A stretch of DNA of 51,675 nt from Asterionellopsis glacialis (Eukaryota > Bacillariophyta > Plagiogrammaphyceae > Rhaphoneidales > Asterionellopsidaceae): contig WKLE02001311.1 in NCBI GenBank assembly GCA_014885115.2, positions 2,932 to 54,606 on the forward strand. Direction: 5' to 3'. A program made the translations under genes and the position numbers. The notes beneath the pieces are model-generated. The model saw nothing but the letters and a program-made list of their open reading frames with translations. It made no database searches and was not told where the DNA came from. Every line of letters starts with the position of its first letter. Position 1 is the first letter of the stretch. Shown piece after piece: positions 31,505 through 42,740 of this stretch.

Positions 31505-34442
31505 ATGACACCTTCACCCAATCAAGGTTTGATAAGTGACGACAAACTTCGTAGTCATTTGATTGATGATCCTACGAATCGTCCTAGTCTCGGAGAACAC
31601 CAAGACAGCAACAACTCCGATGACCATGAGAATGACCCCGGTCCTCCTACTTCCTTGACTATTATGGATCTCGAGAACGGAAGCGGTGGCGGTGAAAGCA
31701 GCAACGCTATCAGTACCCCTATAAGTACCCCTAATAAAAGGGACAGTATGGACGGATCAGCGTCAAAGCGTGCTTCCTTTGTTTCCCTCACGGGTAATAA
31801 GCGTGCTGTTAATCGCACCAAAAGCATCAAAAGTGTATCCGGGTTAAGCAGTCCTGATTCTGATATGGGTGATGCTGTTGAGACGATGACAATTTCAACC
31901 ACAAAATCGTCCCATTTAAGTATGGGTGAAAATAATGTTTGGTCAAGATTCTTACTAAAGAAGTCAAGTATATGGCATGATGATATATCCACAATCTTGG
32001 ATGATGATGAATTCGAACAGTTAACATCATGGCAATCATTGAAATTGGCCTTCAGTGACTGGGTTTATGCTTCCAAAAGTGAATGCTTTCATTACGCTAA
32101 CACCTTGAGACAGAACCCCTTATTACTCTTATGGTTTTCCCTCTGCTTAGCTATATTGGTAGCTTGTTCCATAACTGCTGTGACAGCCATAGAAGAACGC
32201 CAAGCGCATGATGCCAAAACCGAATGTACTTACCTTGCCAAGGATACAGCTCAGTGGTTCCGTGATGAATTTCAAAAGACCTTACTACCTCTGTACAGTT
32301 TGCAACAAGCTGTAACACATTCACCCTATTTTAAGGAGTTAGCAAATCAAATTGGTCCTCGAGATGGCATATTTTCAGCACCTACTGTACCCGGTCCAAA
32401 AAATGCATACGATTATCGGGATGTAGCAGGTATTTGTGATGATCAAGAACTCCAAACCGTCTTTGATCAAATGGTCGAAGATATTCAAATGGAAAATTCT
32501 ATGGACGGGTGGGTGGTACAATATAGATTGGCACCGCACAGTGTCTTTTGTTACGCATCACCCCTTGTCAATGATAAAGACTTTGGACCAGGCCAGTCCT
32601 TTAGTGGTGAGAAGGCTATAGGATGGGATGTGCTCAATACGCCCAATCCCATGTGGCACAAGACTTCTCGTAAAACTCTAAGACAAACGGCCCCAGAAGT
32701 AGATATATTTGGACCTGTAGATTTTGCTCCCCAGGGTATATCATTAATGCCTGAAATGTGGTGTGCACATGTCAATGTTCCAATGCCAGGTTTTGAAATC
32801 AATGTTGACGGTGAAATAATAGAGTCCTGGGGATTGATTCAAAACTTTTTACATTGGTCTAAATTAAAAGAAGAATCAGGTATATATGAAAGATTTGACC
32901 GGGTCGGTATGGATTTCAAATTAATCCGTAAGGACACATTTGTGAATCAAACAACTGGGTTGGAACAAATTAAGGTAAGCAAACAAAATGCTGTTTAGTA
33001 TGATGTATAACTTCATTTGGATGTGGCACCATGTACCTGATTAACTCATCTCCTAACGTACAAATTCTCTCAATCTTTTAAAGGAGGTCATTATTGCTGA
33101 ATCGAATAAATCTCAAGCTTTAGATGATTCTAATTCAGTTTTAATTTCAGTGGAAACTGCTAATGGGATGTGGTATAATCGTGTAGGATATGCAGATGGA
33201 TTCCATCCATCGTGGGCCCTGCCAGTCAAGCTACTTTGTGCTGCCATGTCTTTGGTGTGTGCCATAATCTTTTTGATTATTTTGATCCAAAAAAAACTTC
33301 ATACGAAGTTGTTGTACAAGATGATGCCCAAGCGTGCTATACGGAAACTAGAACGTGGACAAACGGTTGTAGAACGTTACCGTATGGTGACCATGTTCTT
33401 TTCAGATATTGTTGGATTCACGAATATGAGTGGTTCACTTGATCCCATCCAAATCATGGCTATGTTGAATGAACTATACATTGAATTTGATAAGTTGGCA
33501 GCCAAACATAAAATTTATAAAGTTGAGGTAAGACATGTTGTGAATGTTGTGACTCGTTGTGGTATGGTCGTGTATCTCACATCATGCCCGCTTTCTTGTT
33601 ACTCTTCTTTTGTACTTTAGACTATTGGAGATGCCTATATGGTTGTAGCTGGTGCACCTGATCGATGTGCTGCTACAGAGGCGGCTGAACGTATAGCTTC
33701 CTTCGCCTTGGACGCTGTACACTTTGTTGAGAACTACAGAACGCTGGAAGGTGCCCAAATCTACATTCGTGCTGGTATACATTCTGGTCCTGTCATGGCA
33801 GGTGTGGTTGGTAAGGCAATGCCTCGGTATTGCTTCTTTGGCGATACCGTGAATGTTTCCAGTCGAATGGAATCTACCAGTAAACGTATGCAAATACAGT
33901 GCTCTGATATGACACATCGACTACTGCAAGATGCACCTACGCGAAACTTTGAATTGGAAGAACGACGCGAGGGTGACTCCGCAGGTGTTCATCTTAAGGG
34001 TAAAGGTTTGACACACACTTGGTGGATCAAGAGTAGTTGTGAACGTACAGATGTACCAACCAACATTACGCTTGGCAATTACGACACCAAAGGTGGTGAA
34101 AGCTCTTCAAGAAATAACAAGAAGTACAGAAGCCTTTTATCCAGGAATTCAATTCGTAATCAGGACGACTTTCAAGATTTGGAGGGATTTGATTTGAAGG
34201 AGTTACCTGAAGAAGGTGCTGAAGTGGATGCTGAGACTGCACCATTATCAAGTACAAGTCATCAAGCTCCTACCTTAGAGGCTTTGGGTGCACTTCAACT
34301 CGCACCAGGTACACCTGAAACAGCAACAAATTCTACATCCTTTGTATCACCATCACCTCCAACCAATGGTGGCAAAGGTATTATATGTCCTACACTCGAA
34401 GAACAAGATATCAACAACAACAACCTTGGAGAAAACGTTTGA
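31505..34442 (+). CDS. Receptor-type guanylyl cyclase (class III), two transmembrane segments
   Basis: Makes a cyclic nucleotide, most likely cGMP, at a membrane in response to a signal on the other side. Exons 31505-32974, 33084-33527 and 33621-34442 (introns 109 and 93 nt) give 911 residues. The N-terminal 200 residues are Ser/Asp-rich. TM1 is about 204-228 (LLLLWFSLCLAILVACSITA) and TM2 about 534-558. The 300 residues between them form a sensor region resembling CHASE-type domains (EFQKTLLPLYSLQQAV near its start, IFGPVDFAPQG near its end). The catalytic domain is about 590-760. Metal Asp are D598 (FFSDIVGF) and D642 (TIGDAY), and transition-state residues are N716 and R720 (GDTVNVSSRMES). 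Base-selecting positions are E638 and C709 (RYCFFGD), the Glu/Cys pair of guanylyl rather than the Lys/Asp of adenylyl cyclases. One chain carries both metal and transition-state residues, so a homodimer is expected. The tail is low-complexity. Confidence 0.92.
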
Positions 34443-35203
34443 TGACTCATCTATCAAATTAAAAAATCTGTATTATTCTACTCCTGTGTTGTTCTTCCTC
34501 TCTAAGATGTACATACCACTTTTTTGGAATATATTCATGTTTGATGAAAACTAGTATACACTATTTACATATTTGTCAGATTATTTTTCAATACTGTACA
34601 AATCAGGTCATTCGTAGATTCTTCATTCCTTTGTGTAACCTAGTATTGTAAATGTTGTACTGTTCCTTCTTTTTGATCCAGTCCTACTGCAAGTGGGTCT
34701 TTTTTCTCCACAAGATAGCCTGCTCCAATTTCTGATCTACTAATAGATATCATAAAGATCCAAAATGGCATTCTTCCAACTTATTGGTATTGGAAAGAAT
34801 TACTCCTAAAAAAGAAGAAAAATGTGCACCTCTCCGGAATTAGTTCATATTGCATTATTTCAGAAAGAATCTGTCAGAATCTTCAAATGATATAGCGATG
34901 TAGTTGTATGTACGTAAAATTATGTGTAAAAGAAGTAATCGAGATGATATCTCAACCGAAAAGGTGCCGGTACTGCACCATGGATGCTCCCAGTGCAGAT
35001 GGTATCAGTGAGTTGAAACGTGAAAACTTGAGAAGCTGCTATAGATATAGCTCATGCACAACAAAAGAAAAGGGTGGACAAGGAGATATTAGTCGACCGA
35101 TTTTAATCTCTTTACTTTTTTACTTTCTTACTTTATAATAATATAAACTATGTTGTTTCGCGTTTTCTTAGCTCTTCTTTTAGTAGCATTGGTAGCATGT
35201 TGG
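34443..35203. other. Convergent intergenic region
   Basis: A 76-codon plus ORF at 34908-35138 has no recognisable domain. I see nothing else supportable. Confidence 0.4.
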
Positions 35204-35512
35204 CTAGCATTCGTTATCCCAATTCATCTTTTCTTCATCTAAACATTCTTCTACAAGTGTAAGGGCATCTTGAATTATGTCCACAAGTGCCCTTTGGGGG
35301 CGGGAGTTTTGAGGGTCAAGTATAGTAGGTACAATATTTGCTAGAGCATCTTGCTTGGGCGTACAAAGTCTAGAAGTTATTCTCAATAATCGAGGTTGAT
35401 CAAGAAGTGGAGTTGAGCGGTGAAGGTTGGCTACTGCACTTGTTGTGAGGTTTGCTTGGGCATCAGTGCCACGAGACGATGTAGAACAAGAAGCAGTATT
35501 AGCTTTGATCAT
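35204..35512 (-). CDS. Hypothetical small protein with C-terminal 'DIIxDAL' helix
   Basis: The first ATG of this frame is at 35512. The reading is open further upstream but only from a non-ATG codon. The product has 102 residues: MIKANTASCSTSSRGTD at the start, a basic middle, and an amphipathic helix RALVDIIQDALTLVEECLDEE before an acidic end. I do not recognise it. The gene at 36999-37322 starts and ends in a similar way (MMTNTTSCSPS, SPLADIIDDALLIVYDILEL), and the pair is the main reason to believe both are real. There is no signal peptide or membrane segment. Confidence 0.45.
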   Translation of the reverse strand: MIKANTASCSTSSRGTDAQANLTTSAVANLHRSTPLLDQPRLLRITSRLCTPKQDALANIVPTILDPQNSRPQRALVDIIQDALTLVEECLDEEKMNWDNEC

Positions 35513-36998
35513 GTTGAAAACTGCAGTGCTTCGTGGGAAAAGTTCAATGTTTGGGATGCGGAGCAAAGTTTTTTTGTGAAATAAGTGACACAAGCAAGCA
35601 CAGGGGAGATTCCGAAAAGCAGCGAAGGCGTTGTGTCATAAAGGTGCAGTCAGAGACACTACCCGTCACAAAGAAGACGCTCTGGAAGAAACCAGATAGT
35701 ACACTCTGAAGGTCAATCTTCTCGTATAACTTCCTAATTGTGAAATTATTGTAGGTACATAATATATAAAAAGTCCTTTTGCGCCAGATTGTTCATGATT
35801 GAAGTATATGAAATTATTTATAGACTGTTCAACTTGGGTGTCAACAAATAACCAATCAGAGACCTCTATAATCGGAGTCTCTGCCGCAATCCATAAAATA
35901 CCAAGTACAGTATATCCGTACTGTACCTGGTATATAAGTAAGTCCTCTTGTTTTCTAATTAAGACTGGCGCTATCAAATATAAACCGTTTACAGAAATAA
36001 CACAATTATAACTTTTTCTGATATAACATGATTCTGTACTGGATTCGGGTATTTCTGTTCTTCAGATGCGAAATTGAAAATGTATATACCCCTCTTGAGG
36101 TGTCTTCTACTCTTATGAATCAGCATTCTTATTCCTCCTCTATGTATGGTGGAGGAGGTCCGGCTAGTACTGTAGAACTCAGTAGAGATTCTACGATGCT
36201 TCCATGGTAGATTGTTGTAAAATACCGCGTGTTTTTCTGAAAAAAAAACAAGAAAAAAATTTTGCCCGCCGCAAGGAAAAAAAATCAAGGGATATTCCAT
36301 CCCCGAAAATAAAATATTTCCCAGTTACTTTCAATGGATAATATCAGAAATACCGGTGAAACTGTTTATTGTTTCTGGTTTGATGCGGAGAATTATATCC
36401 AAAATTCAACCTAAAGGCATTTAGTACCTACTGTTTATATTATAACCAATCGTGAAATACCTTTGAAGGTAGGCGGTAGAACCAACTGGAAAAGTACCAC
36501 CTGCCTGTATCAGGTACTCGCATAAGAATGTGATTGTACGAAGATTGCTTCTTATTATGGCAATAGTAAATTTTTTCTCCGATACCTGTTGCTACAAAAG
36601 TAGTAAAAACGAATGTGTAACTTCCGACAGAGCACGATGTGATGGTGATACATAAGAAATTCACAGATGTACTGTGTTATGATACAGAGTGGCAGGTAGG
36701 ATTACCTCTAGGTCCTAGTACTAAAAACTAGGACCAGATGAGTAACAACATCTGTCATAAAATAATAAAATCTAGTATCTCTGATCCTGGTGGGAGTTCT
36801 ATGAAGGGGTAATATAGTGACACCTTCCCAACGAAGCACGACAATAGAGTGATAAAAAAAGTTCTACAGCTGTAAGCATAGTAATATTTTTAATACCTTT
36901 TTTAAAATTCAAATTCGTTAACACAACTTACACCAAGTCTAGAACTATTCCCTCACAGAAATCACCAAAACATAAAAAATTATAGCAAAACACATCAC
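35513..36998. other. 1.5-kb intergenic region between two small divergent ORFs
   Basis: It contains the hairpin at 35898-35933 and a CTAG island at about 36700-36735 (cctctaggtcctagtact...ctaggacc). Small ORFs at 35666-36300 and 36440-36664 have no recognisable features and overlap the hairpin or AT-rich DNA. Confidence 0.4.
35898..35933. repeat. GTAC-type hairpin, 15-bp arms
   Basis: Left arm ATACCAAGTACAGTA (35898-35912), loop tatccg, right arm TACTGTACCTGGTAT (35919-35933). Fourteen of fifteen positions pair, with one A-C mismatch. The arms contain the same 'accaggtac'-type words as the palindromes at 2460-2522. Confidence 0.8.
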
Positions 36999-37322
36999 AT
37001 GATGACGAATACAACTTCTTGTTCACCATCTTACGCTGATTCACTGCTGGCGTCCTCTAGAAACAATGCAAATACTCGTCGCGTGGCATCCATTGATCCG
37101 TTGTCCACTGATCCGTTGTTCATTGAAGTACCATCAAGAGAACTCAAGACATCAATGCGGGCACCAGTACCAGAGATTGATAGCCCTCTTGCCGACATTA
37201 TCGATGACGCTCTTCTTATTGTGTATGATATCTTAGAATTAAGCAATAATGACCCGTGTAGCAGCTGTAGCAGCAGTAGCAGCAGCAATAGAACAAACTG
37301 TACGTCTTCAAGGTATTCATAG
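36999..37322 (+). CDS. Hypothetical small Ser-rich protein with 'DIIxDAL' helix
   Basis: A 107-residue ORF from the ATG at 36999 (a second ATG follows immediately). It opens MMTNTTSCSPSYADSLL, has a Pro-rich middle (RAPVPEIDSP), then an amphipathic helix PLADIIDDALLIVYDILEL (about 63-81) and a Ser/Cys/Asn-rich tail. I do not recognise the family. Resemblance to the minus-strand ORF at 35204-35512 in the N-terminal 'NTxSC' and in the helix suggests an old local duplication. Low complexity and small size keep confidence modest. Confidence 0.45.
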   Translation: MMTNTTSCSPSYADSLLASSRNNANTRRVASIDPLSTDPLFIEVPSRELKTSMRAPVPEIDSPLADIIDDALLIVYDILELSNNDPCSSCSSSSSSNRTNCTSSRYS

Positions 37323-38397
37323 TAACCATTGCTGCGCAAAAAATTAATTATCCAAACTTCTCCGGCTTCGTACTTTTTTATATTGAGAAGGCACCATTAA
37401 TTTGTTCTCAGTGTGGGCTCAATAGAAGCATGAGATGAAGGCACCAGATAATAGTTGTATATACGTACGTGTAAAGAAGAAACCTATAAAAGTAAAGAAT
37501 TGAATAAGTACAAGTATTTATTTTAAGTTTAGACCATCATTCCTTTTTCTCTTTGTAACCACATCCGACTGCAGATATGTAGGGGTCCTTGTTTCGTTGT
37601 GATTTTCTCCTCCTTGGATGAAGTTCTGCATTGTATGATGACTCAAGCTTTCGTCAAGACGTGTCGTTACCAGTATTTTTAGATGCGACGAAGAGGCACA
37701 ACAAAACGTATAGCATAGGAACTCTTAAAGTTATAATCATGGCTGTTGTGATCTAGTCCTCTAGGACTCTAGAGTGAGTGAGTGCTTCAAGTTGTAACAG
37801 TATCTAGTTGAGATGGATATGCACATGATATTGCGATGTAGAGAAGAATTTAGCAAACTGAGCATATTTGAAAGGAAGTACAAAGGAACTAGTGATTTTT
37901 CTTTTAAAAACATATGTATATATTCTAACAAAGTGTATTTGAGTACGGACCAAGTTTCCACCCATCAATCAGCATCGCAACCATCTGATGCGAGAGAGGG
38001 GTGTCAATATTGTCCATCTCTAATTTTAGTACAACTGTGGCCGTTGTTATTCTGTAAAACAAACCAAAGATACACATAGATAATGGCCTGTGTTGAAGAG
38101 AAGTCAACAGAGTTGAATAGTAAAGAGAGCCCTACACAAAACTAGTATGCAGACATGATACCCCGAGGAATCTTACGCCTCATCATGATGCATGACAGAT
38201 ATTTCTTCCATTAACCAAAAAAATATCTTTCCTAAAAGCCCCTTTCCTTGTTTTATCACTATTGTCGTTGTTTGTTGGTCGCAATCCATAATGATGTTTT
38301 GTTCGTTCATACTATCATGCTTCCCAGCCTCAGACACACGTACACATATTCTCGGTTTTGTTGATTTGTTTTATTACAGATTGAAATTCGGTAATTC
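37323..38397. other. Intergenic, 3' side of the transporter gene
   Basis: It carries a CTAG element at 37752-37775 (ctagtcctctaggactctagag). ORFs at 37761-38107 on both strands overlap each other and look like chance. The last 100-200 bp are probably the 3' untranslated region of the minus-strand transporter. Confidence 0.4.
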
Positions 38398-40357
38398 CTA
38401 TTCGTTTGATTTTTCTTCAATAACAGCTTCCATAGAGGAGGATGCACCAAGCCCACCTTGAGCAGCGACACCAATAGTACCGTTCTTGTCATGAAAGTTG
38501 CTATTGTTGCTGCTGTTATTATTACTGGGATTGGTATCACAGGATTCATCACCCATGCATGAAAGGCGACTACGATCTGTACCAGTTGTTGCAACTGTAC
38601 CATCTTCGGATACAATTCGACATCGTTGATGATGTTTAGGTTGTTCAATATCATGAACATGTTTTTGATTATCAGCACCTTCAATGGATAATGCTGAAGA
38701 TTGAGAATGATGACGATTTCTTCTTGTAAAGATACCCCAACGACCAAACGTCCGTTGCAACCAACCACCTTGTTGTTGCTGCTGCTGTTGCTGTGCTTCT
38801 AATAGACTCGGAACATGATTGTCCGAATAATTATCAGATGAAAGACGACGACGATGTTCGTGTTGTCTTGGTGACGATGATGATATGTTAAGAACAGTAC
38901 CTGGTGGTGGTATGTCTTCATCCATGGAAGAGTCAACATCAAGGTTATTGATACTGTCTCCACGATGGTGTGACGCATTATCAATTTCATATGTATTAGT
39001 CACAACAATACAAAACTTTTCATTGGCAGGTGCTTTCGTCCATCCACGTTTCCATGATATGACACAATACAACCCAATCACAACAGCTTCCACTAATCCA
39101 TAAAATAAAGGTACAGAAACTGCTTGAGCACGTTCTGTTGGATCTGTAAACATGGTTATCGCTACGCTTGTTGCGACTANNNNNNNNNNNNNNNNNNNNN
39201 NNNNNNNNNNNNNNNNNNNNNNNNNNNAAAACGGAAGACAAAAATACAGAAAAGTGTGTAAGCAGGTACCGTACATGCTCCAGAAAGATCAAGACGAAAA
39301 GAGATTGAAACAGCAAATCCAAAAACGCAACAAACAGTGCTATACACAATACGATTTTCCAGTTTTACTTACTTCCAACATTTTGATAACAACATTCCAC
39401 TGATATAGCTATACATTCAGGTTTCGTTAATCGGAAGGTGCGTGCTAACCAATTTGCCAATGCTAATCCCAAGATACATGGAACTCCTGTCCCAACATAA
39501 AAAGGCCATGGTTGTGACCAAAAGTTTGATTCTGCACCACCAGAACCACTACTCAACACAACAGAAAACAATATCAGGAGTATTCCTGATATTGTCCCCC
39601 CACGATTTGCCATCCGTTGGAATGCATGTGAATGCATAAAGTAACTTGTATACAATCCTGATACAATAGCACATATGACAATACCTAAACTCAAAAAGAG
39701 AGCACCAAAATCTACAGAGTCAATAACGGCACCACCTGCATCTTGTTGCAGGACTTGATCTTTTCCTTCGGTGTCAAGATTAGTATTGCTGTTGATGCCT
39801 GCGGCTTCATCTGTACTACTGCTATCACCATCCAATCCATAGGCAAGATGTGAATACAAGAATAAGTTGGCTGGTAATAATCCAATACTGAGTATAGTAG
39901 ACAATGCTGTCATGGCAACACTCAATGCCAGATCAGCATTGAAAGTAGAACACCACCAATTACTATAGGACCCACCGGGAGAGGCGGTGACCACCAAAAG
40001 TGTAATACCCATGGCTTGTGTCAGTCCATTATTCTTCAAGGCAATGACAGCTAAATATCCTAATAATGGCATAATCAGGAATTGCATTGCTACACCTGTA
40101 GCCAATGCCACTTTATTATTCAATTGTTTACGTAGATTTTTAATATCCACTGTAGCACTTAATCCAAAGATTAATAAGAACAAAAATAAATTACTCAAGA
40201 CAGCACCTGCCATATCCATCATGGTTCGTTGATCATCATCGCTGTCGTTATCACCCTTGTTAGATAGCATTATTCGGTGAAACGGAGATTCACCACCATC
40301 ATCATAATAATGTGCGTTATCTGCACCCCCAAAATTGTCCATTAGTACAGTATCCAT
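38398..40357 (-). CDS. SLC10/BASS-type sodium-dependent organic anion transporter
   Basis: A plasma- or organelle-membrane symporter of the bile acid:sodium symporter fold. Substrate unknown. The first ATG is 40357. The frame is open further upstream without an ATG. Exon 1 is 40357-39373, donor GTAAGT. Exon 2 most likely starts at 39179 directly at the sequence gap, because phase 1 joins to give NVGIVATSVAITMF and the total (1,767 nt, 588 residues) stays in frame. The acceptor AG itself lies inside the Ns. Hydrophobic helices begin about residue 50. The family signature TASPGGSYSNWWCSTFNADLALSVAMTALSTIL is clear (quoted in parts: SPGGSYSNWW, DLALSVAMTALSTIL). VECCYQNVG matches the second sodium-site helix with Glu and Gln four apart. 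The last 200 residues are a hydrophilic tail with a Gln run and Asn/Ser repeats, probably cytosolic. A loop insert (about 190-220) is Asp/Ser/Asn-rich. Confidence 0.88.
39180..39227. other. Assembly gap (48 N)
   Basis: Forty-eight undetermined bases in the inferred intron of the SLC10-type gene, abutting the start of its second exon. The gap hides the splice acceptor. True length is unknown. Confidence 0.98.
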
Positions 40358-42740
40358 TATTCCGTGTGTGAATTTATTTTCTCTAAAAAGTTTTGTTATT
40401 TTTGTTTTCAAAAATAGATTGGCCTCAATTACGAGTTTCAGACTGAGATATCTCGAACAAGAAAGCTAGTAAATTCTAAGGAAGGTAGGGAGACACCGAG
40501 AATGCGAAACACCAATGTTTCTTCTCTTGGAAAGAAATCCAATACTGTAATTTACTAACAAACTACGACTCAATTCTTGTGCGGTTTCTCTATAGCAAGA
40601 GACAGAGAACAATAACACACAAGGAGATATCGATGAACGCAATGAGGATCGCTGCTTCTAAGAAGGGTTGGTTACACAAAAGATTGACTTGACAGCAAAA
40701 GGCCGTGCGTGGTATATATTGTTTTGTATTCGCTGATTGACTGTAGCGTGGGACTATGACCGTGTCAATCTTCGGGGCTTCGCGTCTCTACGTGGGCTTT
40801 CTCCTTGATTTACTCTTGTTGTTGGACAAGAGAGCGGATGATTGGCTAAATATAGCGTGTATGGATAGTTACTAGGACCCCTACACAGGTTTTTAGGGGT
40901 TCGCCTTTTTTGGTTTAATTTTTCCGCGAAAAGCGAAAGAAATTCCAACAGCAGATAGAGAGGAGTTTACCCCAAAATCTGTACTCACACACGTTCGTTA
41001 CCGTGGGGCGCGCGCTATTGAAGCACACAGTTTCGATATCTTATTCCATACTTTGCATGTGTGTGTTTTTAAGTAAGTACATTGCATGTGTTTTTACTAA
41101 GTAAATACATGTGATTCACAAACGGCTATATATCGACGAAAAAATATTCCGTGGTCGGAGTACATCTCAACGGAATGTTTTCCTACTGGAAACACTACAG
41201 TTGAGTTTGCAATTTTTTCATATGCCACAAAATGTACACTCGACCTTATATAGATGAGCCTGCCCATCTTTCCCGCCCTTTGAAACACATGATAAAGATC
41301 CGAAACACATGCAAATATAATACATCTTTGCATACAAAGAGCATATCAAGCAAACACTAACAAGAATCCCGGTAGACAGCAAACATTACACGGGACTGAC
41401 TTTGAACCATTCACCCCATTTTTTCAAAATAACATGGTCATACAGACAGACATTATGGATAGTGCTGTAGTCAAAGCGTTAATACGATTAGACGAACAAT
41501 CACACATCCCAGGAACGTTATCTATCTCGTCATAGCAATCATTTTATCATTTTTCGATATTTCATGTTTCGAACATCGGTAGTGTCTGGATAAACAAGAA
41601 CTTCCCCATTATCACGCTCTGCGTGTTCTTGTTGTGTGTGGTTACACGACCAAAAGAACATTCTTTTGTATGTGACAATTCTAAAAATTCAAAAATAAAA
41701 AAATACAGTAGCATGTTTCTACAAAACTCAACGGTGTACAGTGTACCCTCCCATCGACCAACACGACAAATAAGGTATACCTTTATACTGTTTTAAAACA
41801 ATTATTCATAGTTGTACTGTTTCATAGTCGCAAAAGAGGAAGTGTTCGCTTTTTTGTCTGTCGTTCTTTCCGATCGAGGTCTTTTTTGCCATATGCAAGA
41901 GAGGACGAGTTTGCCTTTTTGTCGGTCTCTTTTTCCCGTAACTACTGTCGAGAACAATTTCAGTGTATAATCCTGTACACCACTAAGGAATTAATCCACA
42001 AAAGATTGTTCAACATTTTGGCATGTCATATGTATCTTGATATTTTTGCAGAATTTATTCAACAGTTTTTTTTATTTTAAATGAAAGTTACATGTTCTTA
42101 AATGATCAAAAGTTTAAATTTTTTTCCTGTTCAATTACGACTGTTCCATCCTGGCCATATTGACTAGGCCATCGTAGGATTCATTTTAGAAACTTATAAA
42201 ATGCTAGTTCACGAGTTCTGCAGTGCGATGCAGCAGATACCCAAATGATGCCGAAAAGTTATCAGGAGAAGTTGTTGCGGCGACCGATTTGGTCCCAAAG
42301 TACCAGTAGCGTTCATTATGTGTTCGCTTTTTCTGGCGCGCAGGCTCATTCCGCCGTCGGTCGTTTCTCTGTCCTTCGCTCGGTTCTCACGATCGAAGAC
42401 AGACCAGAATCAACGCCAAGAGGCATATGCAGCATCGCAGGATTGTAGGAAAGGACAGGGATTTCGAGAGTTCGATTCCCATCATCCATCACCCACACAA
42501 ACGACAACATGGACATTGCTTCAGATCGCATTATCATCATTGCTATTTGTGATAGTTCTCTCCATTATAGTGCACATTGATTGATAACAGATTCATCGGT
42601 GCGACACACTTACAGTATTAATCAAGCACGCAAAGTCAACACAACTTGTTTTTCATCCGAAAAATAGAGCGAATACTGTACTCGTACTCGTACAGGCATC
42701 TTCAATCCCATTTTTTTTTTTAAAAAAGATTGATCCATCG
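40358..42740. other. 2.4-kb divergent intergenic region
   Basis: No gene that I can support. There is a tandem duplication of about 29 bp at 41053-41109 (ttgcatgtg...aagtaagtaca, then ttgcatgtg...aagtaaataca). A nested hairpin lies at 41592-41633: 8-bp outer stem AACAAGAA/TTCTTGTT and inner CACGC-tct-GCGTG. A somewhat GC-richer stretch at 42270-42430 just before the nuclease gene may be its promoter or leader. A 64-codon ORF at 40754-40948 has no recognisable motif. Confidence 0.4.

Noticed and set aside
40358..40411. N-terminal extension of the SLC10-type protein to 40411
   Set aside because: The codon at 40411 is TTG, not ATG. The first ATG in frame is 40357.
40754..40948. 64-codon minus-strand ORF
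   Set aside because: No similarity that I recognise, no neighbour support, and basic composition typical of chance frames.
42440..42500. tRNA-like T-loop word (gttcgattcc)
   Set aside because: The T-stem does not pair (GAGAG against CCCAT), and no acceptor-stem partner, D-arm or anticodon arm lies upstream at tRNA spacing.
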